Assembly: GCA_045546915.1 (NCBI GenBank)
Contig: JAZQDU010000020.1
Span: 1 to 54,554 of the forward strand
Origin: UMGS172 sp045546915
GTDB taxonomy: Bacteria > Bacillota > Clostridia > Oscillospirales > Acutalibacteraceae
DNA: 54,554 nt
Direction: 5' to 3'
Under the pieces are notes generated by a model. The model was not told the DNA's origin and did no database searches. It saw only the letters and a list, made by a program, of their open reading frames with translations. A program made the translations under genes and the position numbers. This document shows, piece by piece, positions 43,201 through 50,744 of the stretch; the first letter of the stretch is position 1, and each line of letters begins with the position of its first letter.

Positions 43201-44097
43201 CTATTCTTGCGTTTCGTTTACAATTGGTTTTGTTGCTTTCACAACGGCAGTAATCGGTGCAGTGTTACGCTTGACAACCACCTTGTCATAATACTTTTTA
43301 AAGGTAACACGGCCTACAAACTTATACCCGCAAAACTTACAGGCAAACTCACTTCTGAAACTCTGACCCTTAAAACTCCAAGGTGTCATCCTTAGTGCCT
43401 CTTTACCGCACTTTTCACACAAAAATTCGAGTTTTGATTTATTTACAAGCGGGCTATTAATGTCCTTTATTACAAACGCTTTAAAGGTCAACCGCTTGTA
43501 ATAATCGGGTTGTGAAGTGTCAACAACAAACTGAGCAAACCTTTTGGGACAATAAACCTTACGCATTATCTCGGCACAAAGCAAACTGTCATCCAATGCA
43601 CGATGCAAACCAATACCGTCAATGGGAATCCCCAACATAATAGCGGCATTTGCAACCGAAATCTGCGAAGTGATTTTACTTCCCTTTAAAATCATTTCGC
43701 TTTGAGCATACTTTTGAAGGTCAACATATTTACCTATAAACGGTATATTATCTATACCAAAACGAAGTCTGAAATTTTCAAGCAAAACATAAAGGTCAGA
43801 ATTACTCCAAGTAAGCGTAACAGCGTCCTTCCCTGCCCACTCAGAATAAAGTTCAACCGCCTCTAAAAAAGACATTCCGTTTTCTTTCATTTCATCGGTA
43901 GTTATATTGGTCAACCTTTGAAAACGACTGCTTAATTTTTTAGTAAAGGTCGAACGAATAAGTACCGAAAACCGAGAAATTTCGTTTAATTGCTCATCAA
44001 GTTTTACGGCACCTATCTCAATTAATTCATTAAAGCATTTACCGTTAATTTTACGGTATGTGGTGTTCCATTCGTTATCAAGAATTATAAATTCCAT
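43201..44097 (-). CDS. DEDDh 3'-5' exonuclease with C-terminal zinc ribbon
   Basis: A 298-residue protein. The exonuclease part has Exo I ILDNEWN (Asp/Glu pair), the ELIEIGAVKL strand, and Exo III HRALDDSLLCAEI with the general-base His, matching the DnaQ/KapD-type family. The last 90 residues add two CxxC pairs (LCEKCGKEA and ACKFCGYKF), which form a zinc ribbon, and a basic tail that may bind nucleic acid. Substrate could be DNA or RNA. It starts 2 nt after typA, so they are coupled. Confidence 0.85.
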   Translation of the reverse strand: MEFIILDNEWNTTYRKINGKCFNELIEIGAVKLDEQLNEISRFSVLIRSTFTKKLSSRFQRLTNITTDEMKENGMSFLEAVELYSEWAGKDAVTLTWSNSDLYVLLENFRLRFGIDNIPFIGKYVDLQKYAQSEMILKGSKITSQISVANAAIMLGIPIDGIGLHRALDDSLLCAEIMRKVYCPKRFAQFVVDTSQPDYYKRLTFKAFVIKDINSPLVNKSKLEFLCEKCGKEALRMTPWSFKGQSFRSEFACKFCGYKFVGRVTFKKYYDKVVVKRNTAPITAVVKATKPIVNETQE

Positions 44098-44099
44098 AA

Positions 44100-45926
44100 T
44101 TACCTTTTAAGTCTGCTTTCATGTTTCATTCGGGTTTCTTTATCAAGGATACGCTTACGAAGTCTTATATTTTCGGGAGTAATTTCGACAAGTTCGTCTG
44201 ATTTTACAAATTCCAACGATTGTTCAAGGCTTAAAATCGAAGGTGGAGTAAGTTTTAATGCATCATCAGAACCGGCTGCTCGCATATTGGTGGCCGCCTT
44301 TTTCTTGCATACATTACATACAATATCCTCGTTTTTGGGATTTTCACCAACAATCATGCCCTCATAAACAGGAACACCGGGGCCAATAAACAAACGTCCT
44401 CTCGACTGAGTGTTGAAAAGTCCGTAACCTGTTGATTCACCCGATTCATGCACAACAATGGAACCTGTGAGACGATTTTCAATATCACCCTTATATTCCT
44501 CATAACCATGGAAAATATGGTTCATGATGCCGTTTCCGTTAGTGTCGGTCATAAACTGCGAACGGTAGCCGATAAGACCGCGTGCAGGAATAAGAAATTC
44601 CAAATGACTAAGACCGGTTTCACGCGTACCCATATTCTGAATTTCTGCATGACGGGTACCAAGCCTCTCCATAACAGAGCCAACATATTCTTCAGGCACT
44701 TCAATCATCAAAAGTTCAATCGGTTCAAGTTTTTTGCCGTCTTTATCTGTTTTAAAAATAACCTCAGGAGGAGAAACCTGAAACTCGTAACCTTGACGAC
44801 GCATGGTTTCAATAAGAATTGACAAATGCAATTCTCCTCTGCCCGATACCTTAAATGTATCAGCAGAATCGGTCTCTTCAACGCGCATGCTTACATTGGT
44901 TTCGACCTCTTTAAACAAACGGTCACGAAGATTACGCGAAGTAACATATTTGCCCTCTCGACCTGCAAAAGGTGAATTATTAACCATAAAGTTCATTGAA
45001 ATTGTAGGTTCATCAATTTTAACAAAAGGCAACGGCTCAATGCAGTTAGGGTCGCATACCGTTTCACCAATATTAAGGTCAGCAATACCTGCAACCGAAA
45101 CAAGTTCACCAAACGGTGCCTCGGTAACATCTACACGCTTTAATCCATCAAACAAAAAGAGTTTTGAAATTTTTACGTTGGTTGTAGTGTTATCAGAATG
45201 GCAAAGAACCACGTTTTGGCCAACCTTAAGACTTCCTCTTTCAACACGTCCAACACCGATTCTGCCAATATAATCATCATAGTCAATGTTAGAAAAAAGC
45301 ACCTGAGTAGGACCATTCGGGTCGCCTTTAGGAGCATCGATTTCCTTAATAATTGTGTCAAATAACGGTCTTAAATCAGTACCGGGTTCATTGGGGTCAA
45401 AAGACGCATAACCGTCTCTGCCCGAAGCGTAAACAACAGGAAATTCAATCTGGTCATCGTCAGCACCAAGTTCAATAAACAAATCAAGCACTTCGTCAAT
45501 AACCTCAGCAGGTCTTGCCATAGGACGGTCAATTTTATTAACAACTACAATGGCTTTTTTACCAAGACCCAATGCTTTTTTAAGAACAAACCTTGTTTGA
45601 GGCATACAGCCCTCAAAAGCATCGACAAGCAAAACAACGCCGTCAACCATCATTAATATTCGTTCAACCTCACCGCCAAAATCAGCATGGCCGGGAGTAT
45701 CAACTATATTTATTTTTATATCGTTATAAATAACGCTTGTGTTTTTTGAAAGAATGGTAATTCCGCGTTCACGCTCAAGGTCGTTTGAGTCCATAACTCT
45801 TTCAGCAACCTGCTCGTTACTGCGGAATGTACCGCTTTGTTTAAGCAACTGGTCAACAAGCGTGGTTTTACCGTGGTCAACGTGAGCAATTATAGCAATG
45901 TTACGAATATTTTCGGCTAACTGCAT
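44100..45926 (-). CDS. typA: Ribosome-associated GTPase TypA/BipA
   Basis: Translational GTPase that helps ribosome assembly and stress growth. A 608-residue protein with G1 AHVDHGKTT, G2/G3 ERERGITI and DTPGHADFGGEVER, G4 NKIDRP, then EF-G-like domains and the BipA-specific C-terminus (ARGLIGYRSQF; NMRAAGSDDA). The start is ATG 45926, with AGGGGA about 12 nt upstream; an upstream frame from 46007 lacks support. First gene of a leftward run with the exonuclease. Confidence 0.96.
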   Translation of the reverse strand: MQLAENIRNIAIIAHVDHGKTTLVDQLLKQSGTFRSNEQVAERVMDSNDLERERGITILSKNTSVIYNDIKINIVDTPGHADFGGEVERILMMVDGVVLLVDAFEGCMPQTRFVLKKALGLGKKAIVVVNKIDRPMARPAEVIDEVLDLFIELGADDDQIEFPVVYASGRDGYASFDPNEPGTDLRPLFDTIIKEIDAPKGDPNGPTQVLFSNIDYDDYIGRIGVGRVERGSLKVGQNVVLCHSDNTTTNVKISKLFLFDGLKRVDVTEAPFGELVSVAGIADLNIGETVCDPNCIEPLPFVKIDEPTISMNFMVNNSPFAGREGKYVTSRNLRDRLFKEVETNVSMRVEETDSADTFKVSGRGELHLSILIETMRRQGYEFQVSPPEVIFKTDKDGKKLEPIELLMIEVPEEYVGSVMERLGTRHAEIQNMGTRETGLSHLEFLIPARGLIGYRSQFMTDTNGNGIMNHIFHGYEEYKGDIENRLTGSIVVHESGESTGYGLFNTQSRGRLFIGPGVPVYEGMIVGENPKNEDIVCNVCKKKAATNMRAAGSDDALKLTPPSILSLEQSLEFVKSDELVEITPENIRLRKRILDKETRMKHESRLKR

Positions 45927-46088
45927 ATTTTTCAACTTCCCCTTAATTAAAATCACATTATCTTTAATATTATAACAAAACATCACACAACATACAAGTA
46001 TAACCACGCTTAAATTTCAACAAAATAAGCCCTCAAATTTGCTTTCTTTTTGACAAAACATAAATATTTAACTTTAATAAAAAAATAT

Positions 46089-46117
46089 TTGCACTATTGA
46101 ACATCATTGTGTATAAT
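46089..46117 (+). promoter_or_regulatory. Promoter of the SGNH lipoprotein gene
   Basis: TTGCAC (46089-46094), 17 nt, TATAAT (46112-46117). Confidence 0.65.
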
Positions 46118-46156
46118 TAAGCAAGTAAAATATTTAACTTTTTGAGGAGTAAACAT

Positions 46157-47443
46157 ATGAAAAAAATACTTTTATACACACTTTGTTTTGTACTTGTTGT
46201 TTTTACCACAGCATGTCAAAACGAAACCACAAGTACAGAATCCTCCCTTGTTTCCTCGGTCGATTCTTCCATTGACGAAGACACCTCGTCTAATATTAAC
46301 AACGAAGTAAATTTACCCATAACAAATACCGCGTTTCCTAAAGATTATGTTGAGCCTAAACCCGTTGAGTATGTAAAAGATGGTAAAACATTTGTAAAAC
46401 AGTATCCAAGCAATATTTCTCTTTATAAATATTGCGGACATTGGCAGGCTGACGAAAATGACCCGAATACATTTGTTTCATATTGGAACGTGGCTTATGT
46501 TGAGGTTGATTTTACCGGTACAACTATTTTTGTTGAGTTTTCAAAGCCCTCAAGAATCAAAGTAAGCATTGATGGTGGCGATTTTGTTAGTTATGACAAC
46601 GCCGACGGCAGAATGGAATTTAAAGCAAAGACCGATGGTAAACACACCATTCAAATTAGAAATAACGGAAAACATGATTCCGAATACAGAATAGACGCTT
46701 TTAATTATCATGTTTACTTTGCAGGCGTATCGGTTCCAAAGGGCGAAACTCTTTCGCGCACTGCCGATAAACCTCATTATGTGCAGTTTATAGGCGATTC
46801 AATTACGCATGACGAACGTAGCCATGGCAATAATTCTGCTAATATGCTTGGTTGGGATTACTCTGTAGTTGCCAAAGCCGCCATGTCGCTTCAATCCGGT
46901 TACGGATACTGGCATTTGGCTAATAAAAATATGTTAAACGTACTTGGTAAAAACGTTGGTATGGAAGATGCTTTCTTTAAATTGGGTTATCCCGATGACT
47001 CAATGAGCGCAAGCGACAGACAACGTTATTCAAATTATTTTAATGACGATACTCTTAATTTTAACTTCTACACAGGTAATACTCCCGATGTTGTATTTAT
47101 TTTCATAGGCACAAACGACGGTTTGACAGGCCCCTCAAGACGAGAAGAATTTGTGTTGCACTATGTTGCCTTTGTAGAAAAAATTATGGCTTCTTATGGC
47201 AATAAACCTCAGATATTCCTTATGCAAGCATTAAGTGCCTCATATTCCGAAAGATATACAAGTATTAACCTTGCAGGAACAACACTTGCCGAAAAGTACC
47301 CCGGAAAAGTCACTTTTATAAACCGAGAAACGGTTGATTCTTGGGGAGTAGAAATAGGCAGTGACGGTACTCACCCTTCAACTGCCGGCTATGCTACTTT
47401 GGCAGAGCAGGTTGCGCTGTACCTTCATAAAAATGTAAAATAA
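46157..47443 (+). CDS. Secreted SGNH hydrolase lipoprotein with N-terminal beta-sandwich (CE2-like)
   Basis: A 428-residue lipoprotein: signal peptide with lipobox TTAC (Cys 20), a Ser/Asp/Glu linker, then about 120 residues of beta-sandwich (around VEVDFTGTTIFVEFSK and KHTIQIRNNGKH), then an SGNH hydrolase. Motifs: GDSITHDE (nucleophile Ser), IGTNDG, and SDGTHPSTAGY (Asp-His pair). The plan matches carbohydrate esterase family 2, which removes acetyl groups from plant polysaccharides, so a role in glycan use at the cell surface is likely. It has a cytoplasmic relative at 16699. The start is ATG 46157 with GAGG upstream. Own promoter and terminator. Confidence 0.85.
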   Translation: MKKILLYTLCFVLVVFTTACQNETTSTESSLVSSVDSSIDEDTSSNINNEVNLPITNTAFPKDYVEPKPVEYVKDGKTFVKQYPSNISLYKYCGHWQADENDPNTFVSYWNVAYVEVDFTGTTIFVEFSKPSRIKVSIDGGDFVSYDNADGRMEFKAKTDGKHTIQIRNNGKHDSEYRIDAFNYHVYFAGVSVPKGETLSRTADKPHYVQFIGDSITHDERSHGNNSANMLGWDYSVVAKAAMSLQSGYGYWHLANKNMLNVLGKNVGMEDAFFKLGYPDDSMSASDRQRYSNYFNDDTLNFNFYTGNTPDVVFIFIGTNDGLTGPSRREEFVLHYVAFVEKIMASYGNKPQIFLMQALSASYSERYTSINLAGTTLAEKYPGKVTFINRETVDSWGVEIGSDGTHPSTAGYATLAEQVALYLHKNVK

Positions 47444-47453
47444 TATAAACGTT

Positions 47454-47490
47454 TTAAGCAGAGTAACAATAAATTACTCTGCTTAATTTT
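47454..47490 (+). terminator. Terminator of the SGNH lipoprotein gene
   Basis: TTAAGCAGAGTAA (47454-47466) pairs with TTACTCTGCTTAA (47474-47486), followed by TTTT. Confidence 0.8.
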
Positions 47491-47529
47491 CATACCGAAA
47501 AGTTTTTTTGCAAATTTATAAAATATCTG

Positions 47530-47558
47530 TTGACAAACCATAATACTATTGTTATAAT
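47530..47558 (+). promoter_or_regulatory. Consensus promoter of tRNA-Lys
   Basis: Perfect TTGACA (47530-47535), 17 nt, perfect TATAAT (47553-47558), as expected for a stable RNA gene. Confidence 0.9.
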
Positions 47559-47583
47559 ATCAAGGTCGTAAGTAAGCGTACGT

Positions 47584-47659
47584 GATTCATTAGCTCAGTT
47601 GGCAGAGCATTTGGCTTTTAAGCAAGGTGTCCGGGGTTCGAATCCCCGATGGATCACCA
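47584..47659 (+). tRNA. tRNA-Lys (anticodon TTT)
   Basis: Acceptor GATTCAT pairs with ATGGATC (one G-U), D arm GCTC/GAGC, anticodon loop CTTTTAA giving TTT, T arm CGGGG-TTCGAAT-CCCCG, discriminator A and encoded CCA. The last pair of the anticodon stem (31-39) is a G-G mismatch, which is unusual. Confidence 0.92.
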
Positions 47660-47660
47660 A

Positions 47661-47697
47661 AAAATCAGTTACACCTTTTGGTGTGGCTGATTTTTTA
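47661..47697 (+). terminator. Terminator of tRNA-Lys
   Basis: AATCAG..ACACC pairs with GTGT..CTGATT around a T-rich loop, followed by T6. Confidence 0.8.
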
Positions 47698-47708
47698 TTT
47701 TACTCTAT

Positions 47709-47851
47709 TCGGGGATTCGAACCCTGAGAGGGTGAGGAGCGTTAAGAAAACAGTTCAGCGAACTGTTTTTAGCGACGAAGTGTGAGTCGGGTACTGTTTG
47801 CAGAGCAAACGGTCGACGAGCACGAAATACGCGAAGCGGATTTATCCCCGA
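47709..47851. repeat. 143-bp element bounded by inverted tRNA T-arm sequence
   Basis: The ends are TCGGGGAT (47709-47716) and ATCCCCGA (47844-47851), perfect inverted 8-mers that are also part of the tRNA-Lys T arm. Inside are two hairpins (AAAACAGTTC / GAACTGTTTT and GTTTGC / GCAAAC), and the segment around GTTAAGAAAACAGTTCAGCG is familiar to me from repeats near tRNA genes in gut Clostridia. No protein is encoded. This part of a 326-base gene-free stretch is best read as a small non-autonomous repeat. Confidence 0.6.
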
Positions 47852-47932
47852 TGGATCACCAAAAAGGCAGTTACACTTTTAAGTGTGACTGCTTTTTTAT
47901 TTGTGTTTTTTCGGGGATTCGAACCCTGAGAG
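47844..47932. repeat. Second copy of the tRNA-Lys 3' end with hairpin and T-arm end
   Basis: The 3' end of tRNA-Lys through CCA (47844-47859) is repeated, followed by a second terminator-like hairpin (47867-47892, then T6) in the same place as the real one. A second TCGGGGATTCGAACCCTGAG (47911-47930) also follows at the same place. The stem of the second hairpin differs in several bases but stays paired. Confidence 0.75.
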
Positions 47933-47949
47933 ATGAATTAAATTTTTTG

Positions 47950-47982
47950 TACAAAAAAGCCGCGTCAATAAGACACGGCTTT
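47950..47982 (-). terminator. Terminator of the amino-acid ABC operon
   Basis: AAGCCGCGTC (47957-47966) / GACACGGCTT (47972-47981) with one mismatch, and a T-run on the minus strand. Confidence 0.75.
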
Positions 47983-47986
47983 TGTT

Positions 47987-48784
47987 TTATAAAACCTTTG
48001 ATAAAAAATCTTTAAGTCTTGGATTTTTGGGGTTGCCAAAAAACTCTTCAGGGGGTGCCTGTTCTTTGATAACTCCCTCATCGATAAACACAATATTTGT
48101 GCCAACCTCTTTCGCAAACCCCATTTCATGAGTAACAACTACCATGGTCATTCCATCGTTTGCAAGTTCCTTCATAACCTCAAGTACTTCTCCAACCATT
48201 TCAGGGTCAAGCGCACTTGTAGGCTCATCAAAAAGCAAAACCTCAGGGTCCATGCAAAGTGCTCTAACTATTGCAACACGCTGTTTTTGTCCACCCGAAA
48301 GTTTAGACGGGTACTCGTCTGCCTTATCCTGCAAATCAACCTTGCCTAAAAGTTCCATGGCTTTTTTATTAGCACTTTCCTCGATTTCGGCTGCACTTTT
48401 TAAATCTTCTTGGTTGTAGGGTCTGCCAAAAAACTTTTTAACCTTTGCAACTTTTGCCTTTTTCTTGGCAATATGGATAGGCGCCAAGGTCATATTTTGA
48501 ATTACTGTTTTGTTATTGAAAAGGTTAAAATGCTGAAAAACCATTCCTATCTTTTGACGATGCAGATTTATATCTACACTCATATCTGCCAAGTCTACAT
48601 CGTGAAAAAACACGTTGCCGGAAGTAGGGTCTTCCATACAGTTAAGGCAACGCAAAAGAGTACTTTTTCCCGAACCGGAAGGACCTAAAATAACAACAAT
48701 TTCACCTTTCTTAATGGAAAGATTAACGCCTTTTAAAACCTCTAAGTTGCCGAAGCTTTTCTTTAAATTACATACTTCTATCAC
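47987..48784 (-). CDS. Amino-acid ABC transporter ATP-binding protein
   Basis: A 265-residue ATPase of the polar amino acid uptake family (GlnQ-like). Walker A GPSGSGKS (34-41), Q-loop Gln 84, signature LSGGQ (162-166), Walker B LLFDEP (183-188) and the switch His in VVTHEM are all present. Between the Q-loop and the signature is a charged Lys/Glu-rich insert of about 25-30 residues (about 108-137) that standard GlnQ proteins lack. It overlaps the permease gene by 17 nt. Last gene of the three-gene operon. Confidence 0.93.
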   Translation of the reverse strand: MIEVCNLKKSFGNLEVLKGVNLSIKKGEIVVILGPSGSGKSTLLRCLNCMEDPTSGNVFFHDVDLADMSVDINLHRQKIGMVFQHFNLFNNKTVIQNMTLAPIHIAKKKAKVAKVKKFFGRPYNQEDLKSAAEIEESANKKAMELLGKVDLQDKADEYPSKLSGGQKQRVAIVRALCMDPEVLLFDEPTSALDPEMVGEVLEVMKELANDGMTMVVVTHEMGFAKEVGTNIVFIDEGVIKEQAPPEEFFGNPKNPRLKDFLSKVL

Positions 48785-49478
48785 TTTTTCTCAGGCTCCT
48801 TTCCATCAATTTTATAAGCATACTGATAATAAGAACAAGTATGATATAGATTATTGCCATAACAATATAAGGAATCATAAATTCATAGGTATTTGTACCG
48901 ATATTATTAAAAGCTTTATAAAGGTCAACAGCACCGATAAAGCTGACAATTGACGTTTCTTTAATAAGGGTTATAAATTCGTTACCCATTGTTGGCAATA
49001 TATTTTTTACAGCCTGCGGAATTACTATTTTAACCATCGAAACAGAGAAACTCAGTCCCAAAGAGCGACCGCCTTCCATTTGTCCCGGGTCAACCGACAA
49101 AATACCGCCACGCATAATTTCAGAAATATATGCACCGCTATTCAAACCAAAAACAATAACAGCAACAACCACCGAAGGAAGATTGGTGCCTAAAAGCGGT
49201 AACAAAACGTAATACAGCAAAAGCAACTGAACAACAAGCGGTGAACCACGGAAGAACGAAACATAAACGCTGCAAAAGCCGTCAAGGATTCTCGGCAACC
49301 TTTTATATTTCGGCATAACACGTACTGCTGCAATTAAAGTTCCTATTACTGAGCCTATCACAAGACCCATAATTGCAATAATAAGAGTGTTTTTTAAACC
49401 TTCAAGCATAACTTTATATCCGTCATACTCGATAAAATATTTATAAAACACTTCTATTTTTTTCTCAATATTTCCCAT
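48768..49478 (-). CDS. Amino-acid ABC transporter permease
   Basis: A 236-residue membrane protein of the HisM/GlnP type with about five membrane helices. The cytoplasmic coupling motif EGGRSLGLSFSVSMVKIVIPQA and the FRGSPLVVQLLL turn are typical. It forms the pore with itself and is driven by the ATPase encoded downstream. Distance to the binding-protein gene is 72 nt, with a hairpin between. Confidence 0.93.
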   Translation of the reverse strand: MGNIEKKIEVFYKYFIEYDGYKVMLEGLKNTLIIAIMGLVIGSVIGTLIAAVRVMPKYKRLPRILDGFCSVYVSFFRGSPLVVQLLLLYYVLLPLLGTNLPSVVVAVIVFGLNSGAYISEIMRGGILSVDPGQMEGGRSLGLSFSVSMVKIVIPQAVKNILPTMGNEFITLIKETSIVSFIGAVDLYKAFNNIGTNTYEFMIPYIVMAIIYIILVLIISMLIKLMERSLRKSDRSM

Positions 49479-49500
49479 AATATGTATCCTTTAAAACAAC

Positions 49501-49530
49501 AAATGCCTCACCGTTACCGGTGAGGTATTT
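49501..49530 (-). terminator. Intercistronic hairpin between binding protein and permease genes
   Basis: AAATGCCTCACCG pairs with CGGTGAGGTATTT (49518-49530) around TTAC. Such a leaky terminator or mRNA-stabilising stem would make more binding protein than permease. Confidence 0.65.
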
Positions 49531-49550
49531 GTAAATTATGAATTTATGAA

Positions 49551-50405
49551 TTATCGAAGTGCGTTGATAGACTCGGTGATAAATTTAGCAGGAGCAGAGT
49601 CGATAATAACGTAATCAATATTACCGTTAAGCATATCCTGAACTGCCAACGAACCGTTCTTATAACCAACAGTAGTTACAGGGAAACCGGGGAAATCCCA
49701 ATCGGCATCGCCTTCTGAATAGAACTGACCTGTAGTTCCGTTCTGAACGCCAATCTTCTTGGTTTCATCAAAAGTATTGAGAATTTCTTCAACATCAGCA
49801 GCAGTTTCGCAATCCTTAAAGGTTTCGTCGTTGCTCTTAACAATAATCTTCTGAGAAGCGGTATAGTATGTATCAGTAAAGGTTACATGCTCCTCACGGT
49901 CAGGCTTAACGGTAAGACCTGCCATTGCGATATCGCATTTGTGCTGGCCTACCGAAAGACAAACCGAGTCAAAATCCATATCTGCAATTACGAGTTCCCA
50001 ACCAAGATACTCAGCAAATGCGGCAGCAATTTCCATATCAATACCATAGTACTTATCGCCCTCGGTATATTCAAACGGAGCAAACTGAGCGTTTGTTGCA
50101 ACAACAAGCTGTTCTTTCGAATCATCTCTTACAGCAGATGTTACGGCAGTAGGAGTTCCGTCGCCGAAATACTTATCGCAAATTTCCTCATATTTACCGT
50201 TTTCTTTAATCTGCTTGATGAATTCGTTAGCTTTTGTAAGGAGTTCAGGCTGATTTTTATCAACACCGAATGCATACTCCTCATCGGTAAGATTGATATC
50301 AATAACCTTTGCGGTTACGGTATCTTCTTTTTTACCACATCCAACCATTGCGCAAATTGCAAACAACATTGCAACTGCAAGAACTAAAGATAATACCTTT
50401 TTCAT
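49551..50405 (-). CDS. Amino-acid ABC transporter substrate-binding lipoprotein, circularly permuted
   Basis: A 284-residue lipoprotein (lipobox MVGC, Cys 23). The segment that normally ends this family (DEEYAFGVDKNQPELL ... GKYEEICDKYFG) is here at residues about 35-75, just after the signal peptide. Then comes the usual beginning (LVVATNAQFAPFEY, GIDMEIAAAFAEYLG) and the protein ends at the second hinge crossing (AVQDMLNGNIDYVIIDSAPAKF), where normal members still have the last lobe to come. So the whole fold is present but circularly permuted. GGAGG precedes ATG 50405. The substrate is probably a polar amino acid. Confidence 0.88.
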   Translation of the reverse strand: MKKVLSLVLAVAMLFAICAMVGCGKKEDTVTAKVIDINLTDEEYAFGVDKNQPELLTKANEFIKQIKENGKYEEICDKYFGDGTPTAVTSAVRDDSKEQLVVATNAQFAPFEYTEGDKYYGIDMEIAAAFAEYLGWELVIADMDFDSVCLSVGQHKCDIAMAGLTVKPDREEHVTFTDTYYTASQKIIVKSNDETFKDCETAADVEEILNTFDETKKIGVQNGTTGQFYSEGDADWDFPGFPVTTVGYKNGSLAVQDMLNGNIDYVIIDSAPAKFITESINALR

Positions 50406-50570
50406 TTTATTAACCTCCAAAGTAAAATTTAATTACCTCTGTAAATATACCACCTTATGAATAAAAATGCAAGCATTTTTACAGATTTCATATGATTCAA
50501 GCAAAAAAACAGTTGGCTTTATGTATATTTGTTATGTTTTTGCATAAAACACACAAAAGAAGGTGTTTTC

Positions 50571-50744
50571 TTGAGCCTTATACAATGTGCACTTGACTGT
50601 CGGCATCAACAAGATGGCTACTGCCTGCTCGACTCTATCGGAGTTGTCTGTTCAACCAAAGCCAACTGCCCCCATTATCTAAAATCAAAAAATGTTAGCA
50701 ATAGCCTCGTAAATGTTTCGAACACCGATAACCGTAACCTCTGA
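50571..50744 (+). CDS. Small Cys-rich protein
   Basis: A 57-residue protein starting at TTG 50571, with AAGGTG 6 nt upstream. Cys and His residues form a compact metal-binding pattern: QCALDCRHQQDGYCLL and VCSTKANCPHY. Similar short proteins with C..C.(H/Y)Q.DG.C.L occur in Clostridia, often wrongly named hydroxymyristoyl-ACP dehydratase. Its last 60 bases overlap the convergent radA 3' end. Function unknown. Confidence 0.65.
   Translation: MSLIQCALDCRHQQDGYCLLDSIGVVCSTKANCPHYLKSKNVSNSLVNVSNTDNRNL

Noticed and set aside
47782..48015. A 77-residue frame after tRNA-Lys
   Set aside because: It reads through the repeat element, a tRNA 3' end and a terminator.
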